Numbered from the stretch's first letter, positions 49,801 to 61,098 are shown. The stretch: 64,000 bases of DNA from Stentor roeselii (GCA_006503475.1 RSEH01000012.1:185144-249143), one strand, 5' to 3'. Notes: generated by a model not told the origin, from the letters alone. Made by a program: numbers and translations.

Positions 49801-52790
49801 ATTTTTGAATCAGTTGAAAGGATTTTTGAATCACTTGAAAGATTTTTTGAATCACTTGAAAGATTTTTTGAATTACTTGAAAGGATGACTGATCCTATTG
49901 AGGATTTAAAGGTTACGTAATTTTGAGTCATTTGAGGGTCGAATGCTACTTCTGAATCGCGAAAACTACCTGATATGTCTTTGCGGAGGTGCAAGTCGTT
50001 TATGAGAAGAGAAAAAGTTGCTGGGAATTCTAAGTTTTCTTGTGATTTTTGGGATGATAGTGAAAGGTTCAGTGATTTTAAATTTAGGTTGAAATCGAAC
50101 TCAGGAAAGTTTATCAGCTTGTCTTCTGTTAGTGCTTTGAGAATTCTTTCGCTTCTTTCTGTGTTTTTCATTAGTTGCTTTATCATAAGAAGTCTCTTTG
50201 GAAGATCTTCTAGGGTTTCAATGAAGTTTTTCTTGAAGATTGACTTGGGCTGCATATTTCCTTTATCAGCAGTAAGAAAAAGCTTTAAGCAGCTAAGTCC
50301 ATCAGTAGTAAGTTTAACAGGAAAGTTCTGAACCTGTCCATCAAAAACAACGACAACTTTTTCCTTTTTCTTATTCTTTTTCTTCCCATATTTTTCCTCC
50401 TCTTTCTCTAAATCTTCAAACTCTTCCTCATTCTTTTCTCGAGCAATATTTATCGAGCATTCAATAGAATTCTGTTGTAAAATCTTAGGAAAAATACCAG
50501 AAATGATATATCTTAAAGCAACCTGCAAGAAAAAAGGAAAGAATTTCATAATATTTTCCTGAATCTGATTAGCAATTGTTTCAATAGTTTTAAGACTTAA
50601 GTTATTTCCTTTAAAACTCTGCTTGCAATCATGAATATTGTTATAAGGATTCTGCTCATTGAATAAAAACGCTTCTTTGAAAGTTTGTTCACTTTTATAA
50701 CAAAATCCACACAAACACAGATCTCTTTCTGAGTTAAACTCTTTAAAGTGCAGCCAAAACTCAAATTCAGCTAAACAGTTTTTATCTTTCATGAAATGAC
50801 GAAGTGCCCAGTGAGCCTTGTTTTCTTCTTCTAAACGGAAGATATAGTCGAACCAGCCTGGGAAGTTTAAAAAGTCTTGAAAAGAGCTGATTTTACTTGA
50901 AGTTTTACGGTTCAGCGATGGGCAAGAACAAAGTAAAGGGTCGAAAGCAATGACATTATCAATTGTGACATTACAATCAATCAGGTCAAAATTCAAATTT
51001 CCTGAGACTTTCATAGTAACATTATCAATCAGTAAGAAAATAATGGTGATTTCCTTGACGATGTTCTCTTCATAAGCTTCACCTCCTCTCGTCTTAAAAC
51101 ATAAAGACCCAATTTTAAATACCTCGTCACCGGACTCAATTATCACATCTTTCATTTTCCTATTGGGCAGAAGTGAGTATTCATTAGGAAGTCGAATTAT
51201 TTTGCGTTCAGGGTTGATCTGCACTCTATCAGGTACTTCATGCATCTTCGAAGTTCTAAACTTACTGTTCCTGCTGGACTTGAGTTCATTTTCCCGGCAC
51301 AAAGGAGCACATCTGACACATTTGCAGTCTTGAGTATCAAGTAACGTGATCGGTTGTTGTTGGAAAGCTTTCAACAAGTTAATCGAAAAAACAACTCTAT
51401 TGATTTCAAAAATGACTGAAAATTTGTTCTTGGGTTTTGAATTTTCAACTTCTTCACTAGTTTCATCAGGTATCTCAACATTATCTTGAGGGTTCGTTTT
51501 GAATTCATTGATGCAGTCTTTCACGTATTCCATAGTTTTTGTCTTTTGTTTCGCTTCATGTTCTTCCATTTTTTTCTTAACGTCCTCACTTTTTTTTGCC
51601 TTCTTTTCTTTGCTGATTTTATTGATGATCTGTTTCAAGGCGTCTTCCCTGAACTTAACGATTTCTTCAAACATGAGACTTTCTTCAATGCTTTTCATTT
51701 CAGCCTCTTCCGTAGGTCCAAGTTTGATTAAAACAGGAGCTTTGATGATGGTTTGAACCCTTTTGTAAAGCTCGATATATTTCAACTTCGTGCTGTGCAT
51801 TCTAAGGACTTTGTTGATGTTAAAACGCAAGTCATACTTGAAAGATTTTACCAAAAATTTCCACCATTCGCCTGGTGAAGACTTTGCAGAATTTCGAGGT
51901 TTTAAAAAAGAGTACCTGTTGGCTTTGGAAGAGTTTTCCAAGAAATTCAGAAAACCTTCAAGAAACATTCTTTGGTACTCGTTGATAGCAAATTGCAGGT
52001 CAGTAGTCATTTTAGGTTCTAGTCTGTAATGACAGGTCCCATCTACCTCGTTCAAGACCTTAAAATCCGCAGTAAAAGAGCAAGGTCTTAAAAAGTAGCT
52101 TCTTTCGCTGATTTTCATCTCATCATAAATATTTCCAACAGTTGTTCCTTGCTCATAGTGCACCGGGTCGCATCTCAGGATGACTGAAGCATTATTCAGG
52201 GTGACTTTCGCTTTGATTTCACTTTTCTTGTCCAGTATGTCGAAGACTTTTTGATCTCTGAAGATGGCGAAATACTCGATTTTTACGATTCCCAGGCAAG
52301 GAAAGCCGAGAATTTGCAGGTTTTGACTGTCTTGGTAGATAAAAGTTAAATTTTTCAGTTCTACCTTCACACGGGTTAGAAGAGTTGGAAGCAGCCAGTC
52401 CGCAAGTTTTTTTCCGAAGGTCCCTGTGATCTTAAGGCTGTCTATCTTGTTTTTTTCCCATTTTAGCAGGCGGGCCTGCTTTTGCTCTTTCAGGTTGTCG
52501 CTGTTTAAGTTCTTCAGGCTTGAAGGGTTCAATGCCAGGTGAAGACCTTCGACTACCAGCTTTAGTTTTGGAGTGTTTGAGATTGACAGTCTTAATGATT
52601 TTATCTTTGAAGTGTTTTGAACCACTAAAGGAATCATTAGGCTGCTTAAAGCGGATTTCTTGATTCGCACGTTTGTTAGAGTTATTTTTAGTTTGTGCAA
52701 TGAGGTCTTTTCTTCGATCTCGCCGCCTTTGATGTAGGATTTCAGGTTTTCTTGGATCTTTTTGTAGATTAATTGGTAGACTTTGTACAT
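46824..52790 (-). CDS. Chorein/VPS13-like bridge lipid-transfer protein, one 15-nt intron
   Basis: A 1983-residue protein, the largest in the window. GTGATTTTTAAATAG (47204-47190) is removed near the 3' end and adds 121 residues. The first ~120 residues are a chorein-N domain ('IYKKIQENLKSYIKGGEIEEKTSLHKLKITLTNVRIKKSAL'). The rest is beta-rich with alternating hydrophobics, as expected for the lipid groove of VPS13, ATG2 and BLTP proteins that move bulk lipid between membranes. Insertions include a charged helix (~350-400), Cys clusters, and an eight-residue repeat (~975-1025). Length fits ATG2 or BLTP3 better than full VPS13. Confidence 0.82.
47190..47204 (-). other. 15-nt spliceosomal intron
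   Basis: GTGATTTTTAAATAG on the minus strand. It begins GTG, like the first kinesin intron. Confidence 0.88.
49715..49890 (-). repeat. 24-nt coding repeat in the chorein protein
   Basis: About seven tandem 24-nt units encode variants of the octapeptide Ser-Asp-Ser-Lys-Ile-Leu-Ser-Thr. The reading frame is preserved. Units differ at a few sites. Confidence 0.9.
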
Positions 52791-53669
52791 TTTTAGGACT
52801 TAGAGGAAGTTTTGAATGAAAGGATTGATTGTTTTAGAAGATTTTAGTTTGGATGCGAGGTTTTAGTTTGGATTAGAGTGATTTTGTTAAATTGTTATTT
52901 CATGATATTTACATAGAAGCATTCTTTCTTTAATTTAACTCAAATTTCTTAGATATTTTTATTAACTCGGTAACTTATTTATCTTTGTAGAGTTTTAATG
53001 TAAGAATCTTTGCTTCTCATTTGTTCTGATGTTTATTTACAGCTTAATTTTTTTTTGGTTCAAGACTAAAACTGATAAATTATTGGTCTTTTCCTTGTAT
53101 GACAGGTGTATTTACTTTCCTAGATATAAAATACATATTCAACTATGATCCAAAAACTTTATTTGTTATAATTCCAAATGAGTCATAGTTTAATAGTTAA
53201 TTTCAGTTTAATTGGAAATTTATTATAATTTTACATTTTAAAATTCATTTCCTGATTGATTTTGAACCCTAATAATCTATATTTTCAGTTCTAACCTTTT
53301 CTCATTAGATATTCATTTTTTATTGAATAGTTTGTAAAACACTCTTATATATTGTGTCCTTTATTCTGAAATATAAATATCTTTCTTATATTAAGAAGTC
53401 TAAATGACATTGAATAAGGTTTGAGTGATATCTTGATAAGTATAAGAATTATCTTGATTATTGTATAATTTCAATTGAAGTAAAAAAAATCAAAGCTTTC
53501 AAGTTTACGTTAAAAAATTCGAATATCAATATAGAAAACTTGCAATAAATAAAACCAAAGATCATATTATTTTAGATTCCTTGAGATTATATAATTAATT
53601 AGCCTACCATCAAATCATATAATCAATCATCTAAAAAAAATCAAATAAATTATTCTATATATTATAAAA
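52791..53669. other. Divergent AT-rich intergenic region before the RING-like array
   Basis: About 880 bases. It is G/T-rich next to the chorein gene and then very AT-rich. No ORF or RNA gene is visible. It holds the promoters of the chorein gene and the first array gene (TTATAAAAATG at 53660-53672). Confidence 0.5.
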
Positions 53670-54890
53670 ATGAAGAATAAAAGTGTGGATTTGAACCGAA
53701 GAGATAAGCATTACAAATCACCTAAACAATCGCGAATCAAAACTTTCATCAACTATTCCGATAGTGTTTCGAATCAAAAAATAAATGAGAAAACAAAATG
53801 TTTAATCTGTAAGAGTCAAGACAAAAAATTATCACATATCTGCGAAATTCACAATTTCTGCAGTGATTGCATCAACACTGATAAATTCCCTCATAATGTT
53901 TACAAGAGTACTAACAACTGCGATAATTGTATAGCTTGCATTGAGAATTGTAGCGCTGAAGTAATCAAACAAGAGGCATCAATTTTACAATCTTCTATAA
54001 GTATTCCAAGTAACTTTAAACCAAACTTATTACCTAAATCTGAAAAAGATCTCAAATCAAGTATTCAAAGTGAGAGATCAATTCCAAAAGAATATGTTTT
54101 GCAACAAGGATTTTTTGCCAGGCTTCGTCGTTGTAAATTATGTAAACAGAAGAAAAATGAATATATCATGATTTGTAAGAAGCACAAACTGTGCCCTGAA
54201 TGCTCTCACCATCATCTGGAATCGAAAACACTACCTAAACGAAAAATAAAATGCTTAAACTGCTGTGAATATTTTAGAAACAGCATCGCTGATAAAAATC
54301 AATGTTATAAGAATGGAGAAAGGAATGATAAAGAAGAAGTTAAGACTGATTTGTACCAGAAAATTGATTATGCTAATGAACAGGAATATGAAGAATGGAA
54401 ACAATTAGGAATGCTGGCTGAGGAGAGTTTATCATCAAAAAAATCTTTAGATTCAAAAATCGAAGAAGGAAAAGGAATACCAGCGGAGGAGAGTTCGACA
54501 TTAAAAAAGTTTTCAGCTTTCACAAAACAAGAAGTGGAAAATCAAGCATTCATGTACCAGACAATTAACTCACTAGAACTTATTTGTGGAAAATGTAAAA
54601 GTAATAATGACAGAATGTTTGGATTTTTATGCAATCATAATGTGTGTTTGTCTTGTATTTCAGATAGTGGATTCAGAGAAATATTGGAGTATGAAAGAAG
54701 CAAAATGCATCTGAACTCTGAGAAATTCTCCTATCATTGTCCTCAATGCAATTCAACAATAGACATCCCAACAAGAATGATCTTCAACCAACTAACTATA
54801 AATCACCAATATCAACTTTACTCAATAACTGAAAACTACTTCGAAACCAAAATTAAGCCAAATCTAGCCTTTTATGATGGAGTAGACTAG
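53670..54890 (+). CDS. Triple RING-like finger protein, array member 1
   Basis: A 406-residue protein with three C3HC4-type modules. M1 is C44-C47-C58-H61-C64-C67-C84-C87; M2 is C155-C158-C169-H172-C175-C178-C195-C198; M3 is C306-C309-C321-H323-C326-C329-C357-C360. M3 has the array-wide 'CNHNxCxxCIS' and 'YHCPxC...IPTRMI', and the protein ends 'FYDGVD'. Linkers are Ser/Lys-rich and disordered. The Cys/His spacing fits RING fingers, so a ubiquitin-ligase role is plausible, but three diverged RINGs in one chain is not an architecture I know. The next paralogue starts 21 bases after the stop. Confidence 0.75.
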   Translation: MKNKSVDLNRRDKHYKSPKQSRIKTFINYSDSVSNQKINEKTKCLICKSQDKKLSHICEIHNFCSDCINTDKFPHNVYKSTNNCDNCIACIENCSAEVIKQEASILQSSISIPSNFKPNLLPKSEKDLKSSIQSERSIPKEYVLQQGFFARLRRCKLCKQKKNEYIMICKKHKLCPECSHHHLESKTLPKRKIKCLNCCEYFRNSIADKNQCYKNGERNDKEEVKTDLYQKIDYANEQEYEEWKQLGMLAEESLSSKKSLDSKIEEGKGIPAEESSTLKKFSAFTKQEVENQAFMYQTINSLELICGKCKSNNDRMFGFLCNHNVCLSCISDSGFREILEYERSKMHLNSEKFSYHCPQCNSTIDIPTRMIFNQLTINHQYQLYSITENYFETKIKPNLAFYDGVD

Positions 54891-54911
54891 TTAAACTTTT
54901 CATTAATAAAA

Positions 54912-56078
54912 ATGAACTCACAGAGCAACGTACTAGACTCTTTCCTAAAAAATCGCTCAAGTATGTATCAAGATGTTTCAGAGAGTTTATATTCTGAGTC
55001 TTTAGAGCCATCAGCAGCCACAACCGTCCAAACATATCGACAAAGTCTTCCAGTTTCCTTCCAACCCCAGACCCAAGGGTCAGGCCGCTGTTCTATCTGC
55101 AATCAACGCGAGAATCTTTTTTCATTTTCCTGTAAAAATCACAGTTTCTGTAAAAATTGTCTTCATTCGAATGATCTCATCAGAAACATGGAAAAAGTAG
55201 CGAAAAACTGTAAAATTTGCAGAAATTTGACTGAATCTTCAGCTGAAAACCAAAAAAATCCCCGATTTTCTCAGCCAGTAACAAAGAACATCCCTTCCCA
55301 ATCTTTTGATTTTAGTAAGATGAAAAAATCTGGAACCCTTTCGAAAGACTGCAAAAGACAGCTAAAGGAACCAGAACAAATAAAAAAAAAGTTTTCATTT
55401 AGCAAACTCGTTTTCTGGAGAGTTAAATGCTTGACTTGCGGGAAGAAGCCTAAAACGATGTTCAAGATCTGTCAGGACCACGCGATTTGCGAAAATTGCT
55501 TGAATTTTTTTTTAACTCATAAACGAACTCCGAATGAAAACATCGAATGCAAGACTTGCTCAAAATACTTTTATCAAAGTATTCAAGAACCTGACTGTGG
55601 AAGTCTTGAGGCACCTGAAATGAATGGTTTTCATTTGGATGTCAAAGAAAGTGCTCAGAGCTTGGAAAGTATTGAAGATGAAAAAGATGACTTTGCACTT
55701 AGATCTGATTATTTGGGATACTCGGTAATGCTTCCTGGATGTGAATCGAAAATCGAGGATTTTAATGAAATTTTTCCAATATGTGCAAAGTGTGAAGGGA
55801 AAAATAAGATTATCGGACTTTTTTGCAATCATAATATTTGTAATGAGTGCCTTGCTGACTCGGCTTTTCGAGAAATTTTAGAATTTGAGATGAGGAGGGA
55901 GCGAGTTGGAGGGTTTAATTATCATTGTCCTTTATGTGGAAGTTCGATTGATGTACCTACCAGAATGGTGTTTAAATATGTGGTAGATGGAAGACTTTTT
56001 AGATATTCGGTGAGTGAAGAGTACTTTTACACAGTTTTATGGCAAAAAGTAGCATTTTATGATGGGGTTAATAATTAG
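54912..56078 (+). CDS. Triple RING-like finger protein, array member 2
   Basis: A 388-residue paralogue with all three modules: M1 C60-C103 ('CSICNQRENLFSFSCKNHSFC'), M2 C173-C216 ('CLTCGKKPKTMFKICQDHAICENC'), M3 C291-C342 ('CAKCEGKNKIIGLFCNHNICNEC...YHCPLC'). It has the same 'DVPTRMVF' and final 'FYDGVNN'. The N-terminal 55 residues and linkers are not conserved with member 1. Codon third positions are less AT-biased here than in later members. Confidence 0.75.
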   Translation: MNSQSNVLDSFLKNRSSMYQDVSESLYSESLEPSAATTVQTYRQSLPVSFQPQTQGSGRCSICNQRENLFSFSCKNHSFCKNCLHSNDLIRNMEKVAKNCKICRNLTESSAENQKNPRFSQPVTKNIPSQSFDFSKMKKSGTLSKDCKRQLKEPEQIKKKFSFSKLVFWRVKCLTCGKKPKTMFKICQDHAICENCLNFFLTHKRTPNENIECKTCSKYFYQSIQEPDCGSLEAPEMNGFHLDVKESAQSLESIEDEKDDFALRSDYLGYSVMLPGCESKIEDFNEIFPICAKCEGKNKIIGLFCNHNICNECLADSAFREILEFEMRRERVGGFNYHCPLCGSSIDVPTRMVFKYVVDGRLFRYSVSEEYFYTVLWQKVAFYDGVNN

Positions 56079-56181
56079 GAAGATATCCCTATTCTTATTT
56101 ATATTAGTAAATTGGCTTCTTTATTAGGATATTAGAATTATCTACTTTAAATAGTAAACATGGGATAGTTTTGTCTATAAA

Positions 56182-57480
56182 ATGTCCAATATCTTTAAAA
56201 AAATAGGAGATGCATTTTCAAAGGTATGGTATACACTAATAGAAAAAAAGAATGATGCAATCAATAACTCAGATTATTCTGTATCATCTGAAATGAATCC
56301 AAAAAGTACTAATTCTTTTAAAAAATCAATTTCTGATCATACTTCGAAAAGTCAAACTAGTGTAAAGAGATCTGATGTTTCAAATGAATCTCACAGTAAT
56401 CGTATGTTTCGAAATAATGAAGAAAGTAAACTAGAGTGTTATAATTGTAAGACTAGTAAGGAATCACCTTTTCAAGTATGCAAATTACACTCTTATTGTC
56501 AAGAATGCATGAATAGCTCTTCAATTAAAAAAATTAATCAGGATTGCATAGATTGCATGAAAATCATTTATCCTTCTGAAAATATTTCCAAGCCTATGTC
56601 GGGAAGAATGTATCCGAAAGAATTGAAAGATGATCAAAAAGATGAAAATTTTGACATAAAAGTTCCGAACTCTAATCCAGTCTTTCACACTAAAATTAAA
56701 GAAGAAACAAAAAATCCTAAAGTTCATAATAACTCGATATCAGAAGAAAATTATTATATACTACCCTCTCTTTCAGAAAAAGAAAAAATTCAGAATAGGC
56801 CAAAATTAGAAATGAATGAATCACGCCCAAAAGAAAAAAGTAAAAATCCAGAATTATTTTGTAATACGAAAAACGAAATTAATAAGAGGCCAGAAGTTCA
56901 GAAAACTCAAGAATATATAAATTTCAACCAAAATTTGAAAAATTCTGAATTTTTATATCCTAATAATAATGATCTAATTAACAGATACCCTCGAAAACAG
57001 GAAAACTTTATCACTAAAACTTCTGAAACAAGAAATTCAAATTATTTTATCAATAAAAACACTCAAGAAATCAAAGTAAACCCTGTGACTCCTGTAAACA
57101 CTGGTATTGAAAAAAAAAGATTTGTAGAATCAAATATTAATTTATTTGATAGTTCTCAGTTCTCGTGCACAACTTGCTCTATGAATGGAAAAGTAATCGG
57201 AATGATCTGTAATCATAATATCTGTCTTCGGTGTATTTCAATATATGGATTCAATGAAATTTTAGATTTTGAACGAAAAACCCAATCAAGAACAGCAGAA
57301 AATGAGAGATTCTGCTATCATTGTCCCCTGAAAGAGTGCAATATGATCTTAAGCTTTCCCACTGTGATGATTTTAAATTATATAGCTAGTAGTGGCATAG
57401 CTAGAGATTATGGAGTCAGTGATGACTGCATTAGGTATATGTGGCAGAAAATCCCATTTTATGATGGTTTGACTTTTTAG
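56182..57480 (+). CDS. RING-like finger protein, array member 3 (M1 + M3)
   Basis: A 432-residue paralogue. M1 spans C86-C125 ('CYNCKTSKESPFQVCKLHSYCQEC') and M3 C329-C386. M2 is missing; a ~200-residue Asn/Lys-rich low-complexity linker stands in its place. In M3 the last pair is C-x4-C ('CPLKEC') instead of C-x2-C, and the following motif is 'SFPTVMI'. These features are shared with member 6 and mark a second subtype. The C-terminus is 'FYDGLTF'. Confidence 0.73.
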   Translation: MSNIFKKIGDAFSKVWYTLIEKKNDAINNSDYSVSSEMNPKSTNSFKKSISDHTSKSQTSVKRSDVSNESHSNRMFRNNEESKLECYNCKTSKESPFQVCKLHSYCQECMNSSSIKKINQDCIDCMKIIYPSENISKPMSGRMYPKELKDDQKDENFDIKVPNSNPVFHTKIKEETKNPKVHNNSISEENYYILPSLSEKEKIQNRPKLEMNESRPKEKSKNPELFCNTKNEINKRPEVQKTQEYINFNQNLKNSEFLYPNNNDLINRYPRKQENFITKTSETRNSNYFINKNTQEIKVNPVTPVNTGIEKKRFVESNINLFDSSQFSCTTCSMNGKVIGMICNHNICLRCISIYGFNEILDFERKTQSRTAENERFCYHCPLKECNMILSFPTVMILNYIASSGIARDYGVSDDCIRYMWQKIPFYDGLTF

Positions 57481-57635
57481 ATTAGGCTCTTAGTGAATAA
57501 AAATAATTACTAAATATTAAATACAGACTATGAGCTTTCTATCAAGTTTTTACAGTAGTTTTTATATCAGGTTTAAAGAGATGACTAATAGTAAGCATTT
57601 CATAGTTTATTATCAGAAATGACTTATCGAAATAA

Positions 57636-58760
57636 ATGAGTGGTAATTCTGATCAAAAGCATAACGAAGATAATCAATTTTACTATACCTTATCTGAGTC
57701 TCTTCCGAGTTATCAACCGAAAAAGTAAGTTACATGCAGTCAAGATTCTTGGTATTTCAATCAGACTCATCGAAATCCAGCAAAACCTCAAAATGAAACC
57801 AAGTGCGCACAAAATTCACTCAGAACAAAAGAAATCGACCAGAATATCAAGCTTCCATTCAATCCTGCTCAACAAGCAATTCAATACAAACCCCCAGAGC
57901 AGTTTACTTACTTCAGCCGCCCTCCAACTCACCCACATTTAAGTCAAGTCATCTCAGTAAAGAGACTCTTTGAAGAATCTCAGTTAAAAAGCAGCGGTGC
58001 AACAAAATCATTTCTAAACTCATATCGAAAGTGCATTTCATGCAGAGAAAAGATTGCTGAGTACTTATTTCTTTGTTATAATCATGTTCTTTGCAATACT
58101 TGCTTTGAGGGTTGTCAAGAAAATGCAAAATATTTGATAAGATGGTTGACTTGTTTTGAATGTAGAAAATTATTAGAAAATCTAGGATTTGAAGATGGAA
58201 AACCTTTTCACTTCTATGATCGAATTAAAGAATTCAACCAAAATCAAGATCATTTGAAAGGTAACTTGTATAAAGCCTGGGAAAGTAAAAATTTTAATAT
58301 CGAAGAAAATTCAGGAGGAAATTCTATTGAAAATTTGGTTGAGATTGATAAAAATCTTAGACCGGAATCAATTAATCTTTTGGATGAGAAAGGAAAAGAT
58401 ACTTATGATGGGATGAGTAGCCAATCAGAGAATTTTTCGTGTTTAGACCCTGTGTGTCAAATTTGCAACTTTAAAGCTGAAGTAGTGGGGTTTATTTGCA
58501 ATCATAACATCTGCGTTAGGTGCTTTTCGCTAGCTGGGATCAAACAAATTGAAGATTATGAAAAAAATTCGCAGGGTAGAGAAAACAGAATATTTTCTTA
58601 TCGTTGTCCTTTGTGTCAGTCACTTATTGATATACCTACACGAATGATTTTTAGATACTTAGAAAAGACTAAGTACTTTGCAGAACCGAATTTTGATAGA
58701 GGGTATTTTGAATCCTTTATCTTACCACGGCTAGCTTTTTATGATGGGATTAATCCTTAA
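57636..58760 (+). CDS. RING-like finger protein, array member 4 (M2 + M3), one 15-nt intron
   Basis: A 369-residue paralogue. ATG 57636 opens a frame ended by a TAA inside GTAAGTTACATGCAG (57725-57739); removing it gives an open frame to 58760. M2 is C128-C131-C142-H145-C148-C151-C168-C171 and M3 C269-C322 with 'YRCPLC...IPTRMI' and final 'FYDGINP'. M1 is absent. It is the only array member where I can show an intron. An annotation starting at the internal TTG at 58134 would cut M2 in half. Confidence 0.75.
57725..57739 (+). other. 15-nt spliceosomal intron
   Basis: GTAAGTTACATGCAG. It ends CAG, as two other introns in the window do. Confidence 0.82.
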
Positions 58761-59790
58761 AAAGTTAATAGGTTATTCAGATAGATTGATAGAAGTAATT
58801 TTAATATTCAATTTTGTTTGTGAGAAACTTGAAATAGAAGAAATTTATTATATAATTCACTTAAGTCAAGAATTTTTAAAATTTCAAATTATATCTTTAA
58901 TATCCAGCCCAAATAAAACTAAAATAAAGTCTCTCGATCAAGAAGAAACAACCCCCATCAAATATTATTTATCCTATTTCAAGTTATCTTTCAATGCGCA
59001 CCTAAACCTAAACAAAAATTATAAATTTCTTTAATATTTCAAAGATTTTTCATATGCTGCATTTAAAAGCCAAGAATTATAATTATTTATATCATAAGCT
59101 GAATATTTAAATAAATAAACCAGAATAAAGACTAAATGCAATCAAAATATTTGTTGTTTTTGATTAGAGAAACAATTATATCAATAATTAATATTAAAAC
59201 CACATAAAAAAATACAGATGAATCAGGAATTAAGAAAAGTATCACCTTTTTGCAAAAAAACTAAAATTTATGAGTAATAAGGATTAATTCATCAGATTTT
59301 AGAGGAATATTATTCAAATATTTCTTTAAGATTTGATTTTTATTCTAAGGTGCATTCACTGAAATTATTCCTCTCAATGATTTCAAGTGACTCCGAAAGG
59401 GTATAGTACTGGGCAGGAAAAATTGGATAAATAAAGTATCACTCAGTTGATTTCAGAGAAAACAGAAAGGGTATAGTAATTGACTGAAAAAATTGGATTG
59501 ATAAAAGACTCATCTAGGATGATTTCAGTTTAAAATACAAATTTGTTAATTTTACTATGAAGAAAATCTACTATTCGATCATCATCTAATATAGAGATTC
59601 CTTTAAATCAAAATATTTTAAAAAGCCGAAAGACAAAATTGATTTTTTTTAAATTCATTAATCAATATAAACAAACAATTACATATTTTTCAAGCTTGAC
59701 AATATAACTAAACTCTAAGCTCTATATCTCTTTGAAAAGATTAATCAAAAGTTGATTGAAATAACATTCGCTTATAATCCCTAATAAAAA
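58761..59790. other. Spacer within the array
   Basis: About 1 kb, very AT-rich. At ~59394-59440 and ~59465-59510 an imperfect direct repeat shares 'gaaagggtatagta' and 'aaaaattggat'. No paralogue remnant is visible. Confidence 0.5.
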
Positions 59791-61029
59791 ATGAATAATG
59801 ATCTTGAAAAAGGAAGAAGCATCTTCCCAGAAAACTTACCACAAAAGTCTCAAGACCATGAAAAAGCTTCTCTCACTCCTTATGATTCATCTTGGGATGA
59901 AACAACCAGCCAATGTCCGAATTCCGAGTTCAATTTTACATCTTCATCTCAAATCTCAAAAAAATGCTCGATCTGTTCTGATCATCAGATCCATTTATCA
60001 AATTTTTGTATTTCCCACAATTATTGTAAAAAATGCATAGACTCACCAAGTCTATTCACTATTTCAAAAACCTGCGAAAAATGTGCAAATTATCTTGAAG
60101 GATCAAAAATGACAATGTCAACTACATGCAGCTCTCAGAAAGTAAAACCAGAAATATTTGATACATCAAAAACTATTCAGAAAAATCATTATACAAGTAT
60201 TTCACCTGAAAATTTGCAATCAAGAACACTAAACAAAAAAAGTCTTGGTGTTTCAACAATCTGGGAAAATTTAACATCTCTCCTTCGAAGATGCATTATT
60301 TGTTCAATGAAAAAAAATGAATACCTGAAGATTTGTAGTAAACATGCTATTTGTGAGAATTGCTTTAAATTTGTTTATGATATAGAAAATTATTCAGATT
60401 TAGGTTGTCATGATTGTGAAGCCTTCCTTGCACAGAATTTACCAGAAGAATATTATGATAATCAAATCGAAAATAATCTAAAAATTAAGATAGAAGTTAA
60501 GAAATGTGAAAAAAGTCAATGTTTTACAGATATTCATCAGGAAAAGAATACTAATGATGAAGATTTACTAGTAAATCAACTTTTTGGTGAAGAAAAAATA
60601 ATTAACAATCAGTTAAGTGAATATCTAGGAATAACTGAATCACAAGAAATTTCAAAGGATAATAAATGTTCTCAAATTTCATGGATCAGTCCAGAATCTA
60701 TGTGCGAAAAATGTGAAGGTTTTGAGAAAGTTATTGGACTTTTATGCAATCATAATCTTTGCTTAAATTGCATCTCAGATAGTGCGATTCGTGAAATTGT
60801 AGAGTATGAGAAAAGTATTGAGATTAAAGAAGATGGAAATATTAAGAAATTCGAATATCATTGTCTAGTCTGCAGATTTGTTATTGACTTGCCAACAAGA
60901 ATGATCTTGAAATATATTGAAAAGAATGAACTTTTAGGATATTACAAATTAGATGAAGAGTACTTTCGTTCAAAATTATGGCCAAAATTAGTGATTTTTG
61001 ATGGGGTAGCATTTAAGGATAAGTTTTAA
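59791..61029 (+). CDS. Triple RING-like finger protein, array member 5
   Basis: A 412-residue paralogue with all three modules: M1 C59-C98, M2 C168-C209 and M3 C305-C361 ('CEKCEGFEKVIGLLCNHNLCLNC...YHCLVC'). It ends 'IFDGVAFKDKF', so the first position of the FYDG motif region reads 'IFDG' and the tail is longer. It belongs to the same subtype as members 1, 2 and 4 (C-x2-C, 'LPTRMI'). The DNA is clearly AT-richer than members 1 and 2. Confidence 0.75.
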   Translation: MNNDLEKGRSIFPENLPQKSQDHEKASLTPYDSSWDETTSQCPNSEFNFTSSSQISKKCSICSDHQIHLSNFCISHNYCKKCIDSPSLFTISKTCEKCANYLEGSKMTMSTTCSSQKVKPEIFDTSKTIQKNHYTSISPENLQSRTLNKKSLGVSTIWENLTSLLRRCIICSMKKNEYLKICSKHAICENCFKFVYDIENYSDLGCHDCEAFLAQNLPEEYYDNQIENNLKIKIEVKKCEKSQCFTDIHQEKNTNDEDLLVNQLFGEEKIINNQLSEYLGITESQEISKDNKCSQISWISPESMCEKCEGFEKVIGLLCNHNLCLNCISDSAIREIVEYEKSIEIKEDGNIKKFEYHCLVCRFVIDLPTRMILKYIEKNELLGYYKLDEEYFRSKLWPKLVIFDGVAFKDKF

Positions 61030-61098
61030 CTGGATTAGGATAGGTTTAATCCCCAAAAGTTTAAATAATCTTCATTTGGTTATTATTACAAGCTAAAA

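Noticed and set aside
57640-57942. 100-codon plus-strand ORF overlapping array member 4
   Set aside because: It is out of frame with the RING-like modules; the frame through the 15-nt intron explains the region better.
58741-59034. 97-codon plus-strand ORF after array member 4
   Set aside because: It has no Cys modules or other recognisable content and begins inside the member 4 coding region; probably chance.
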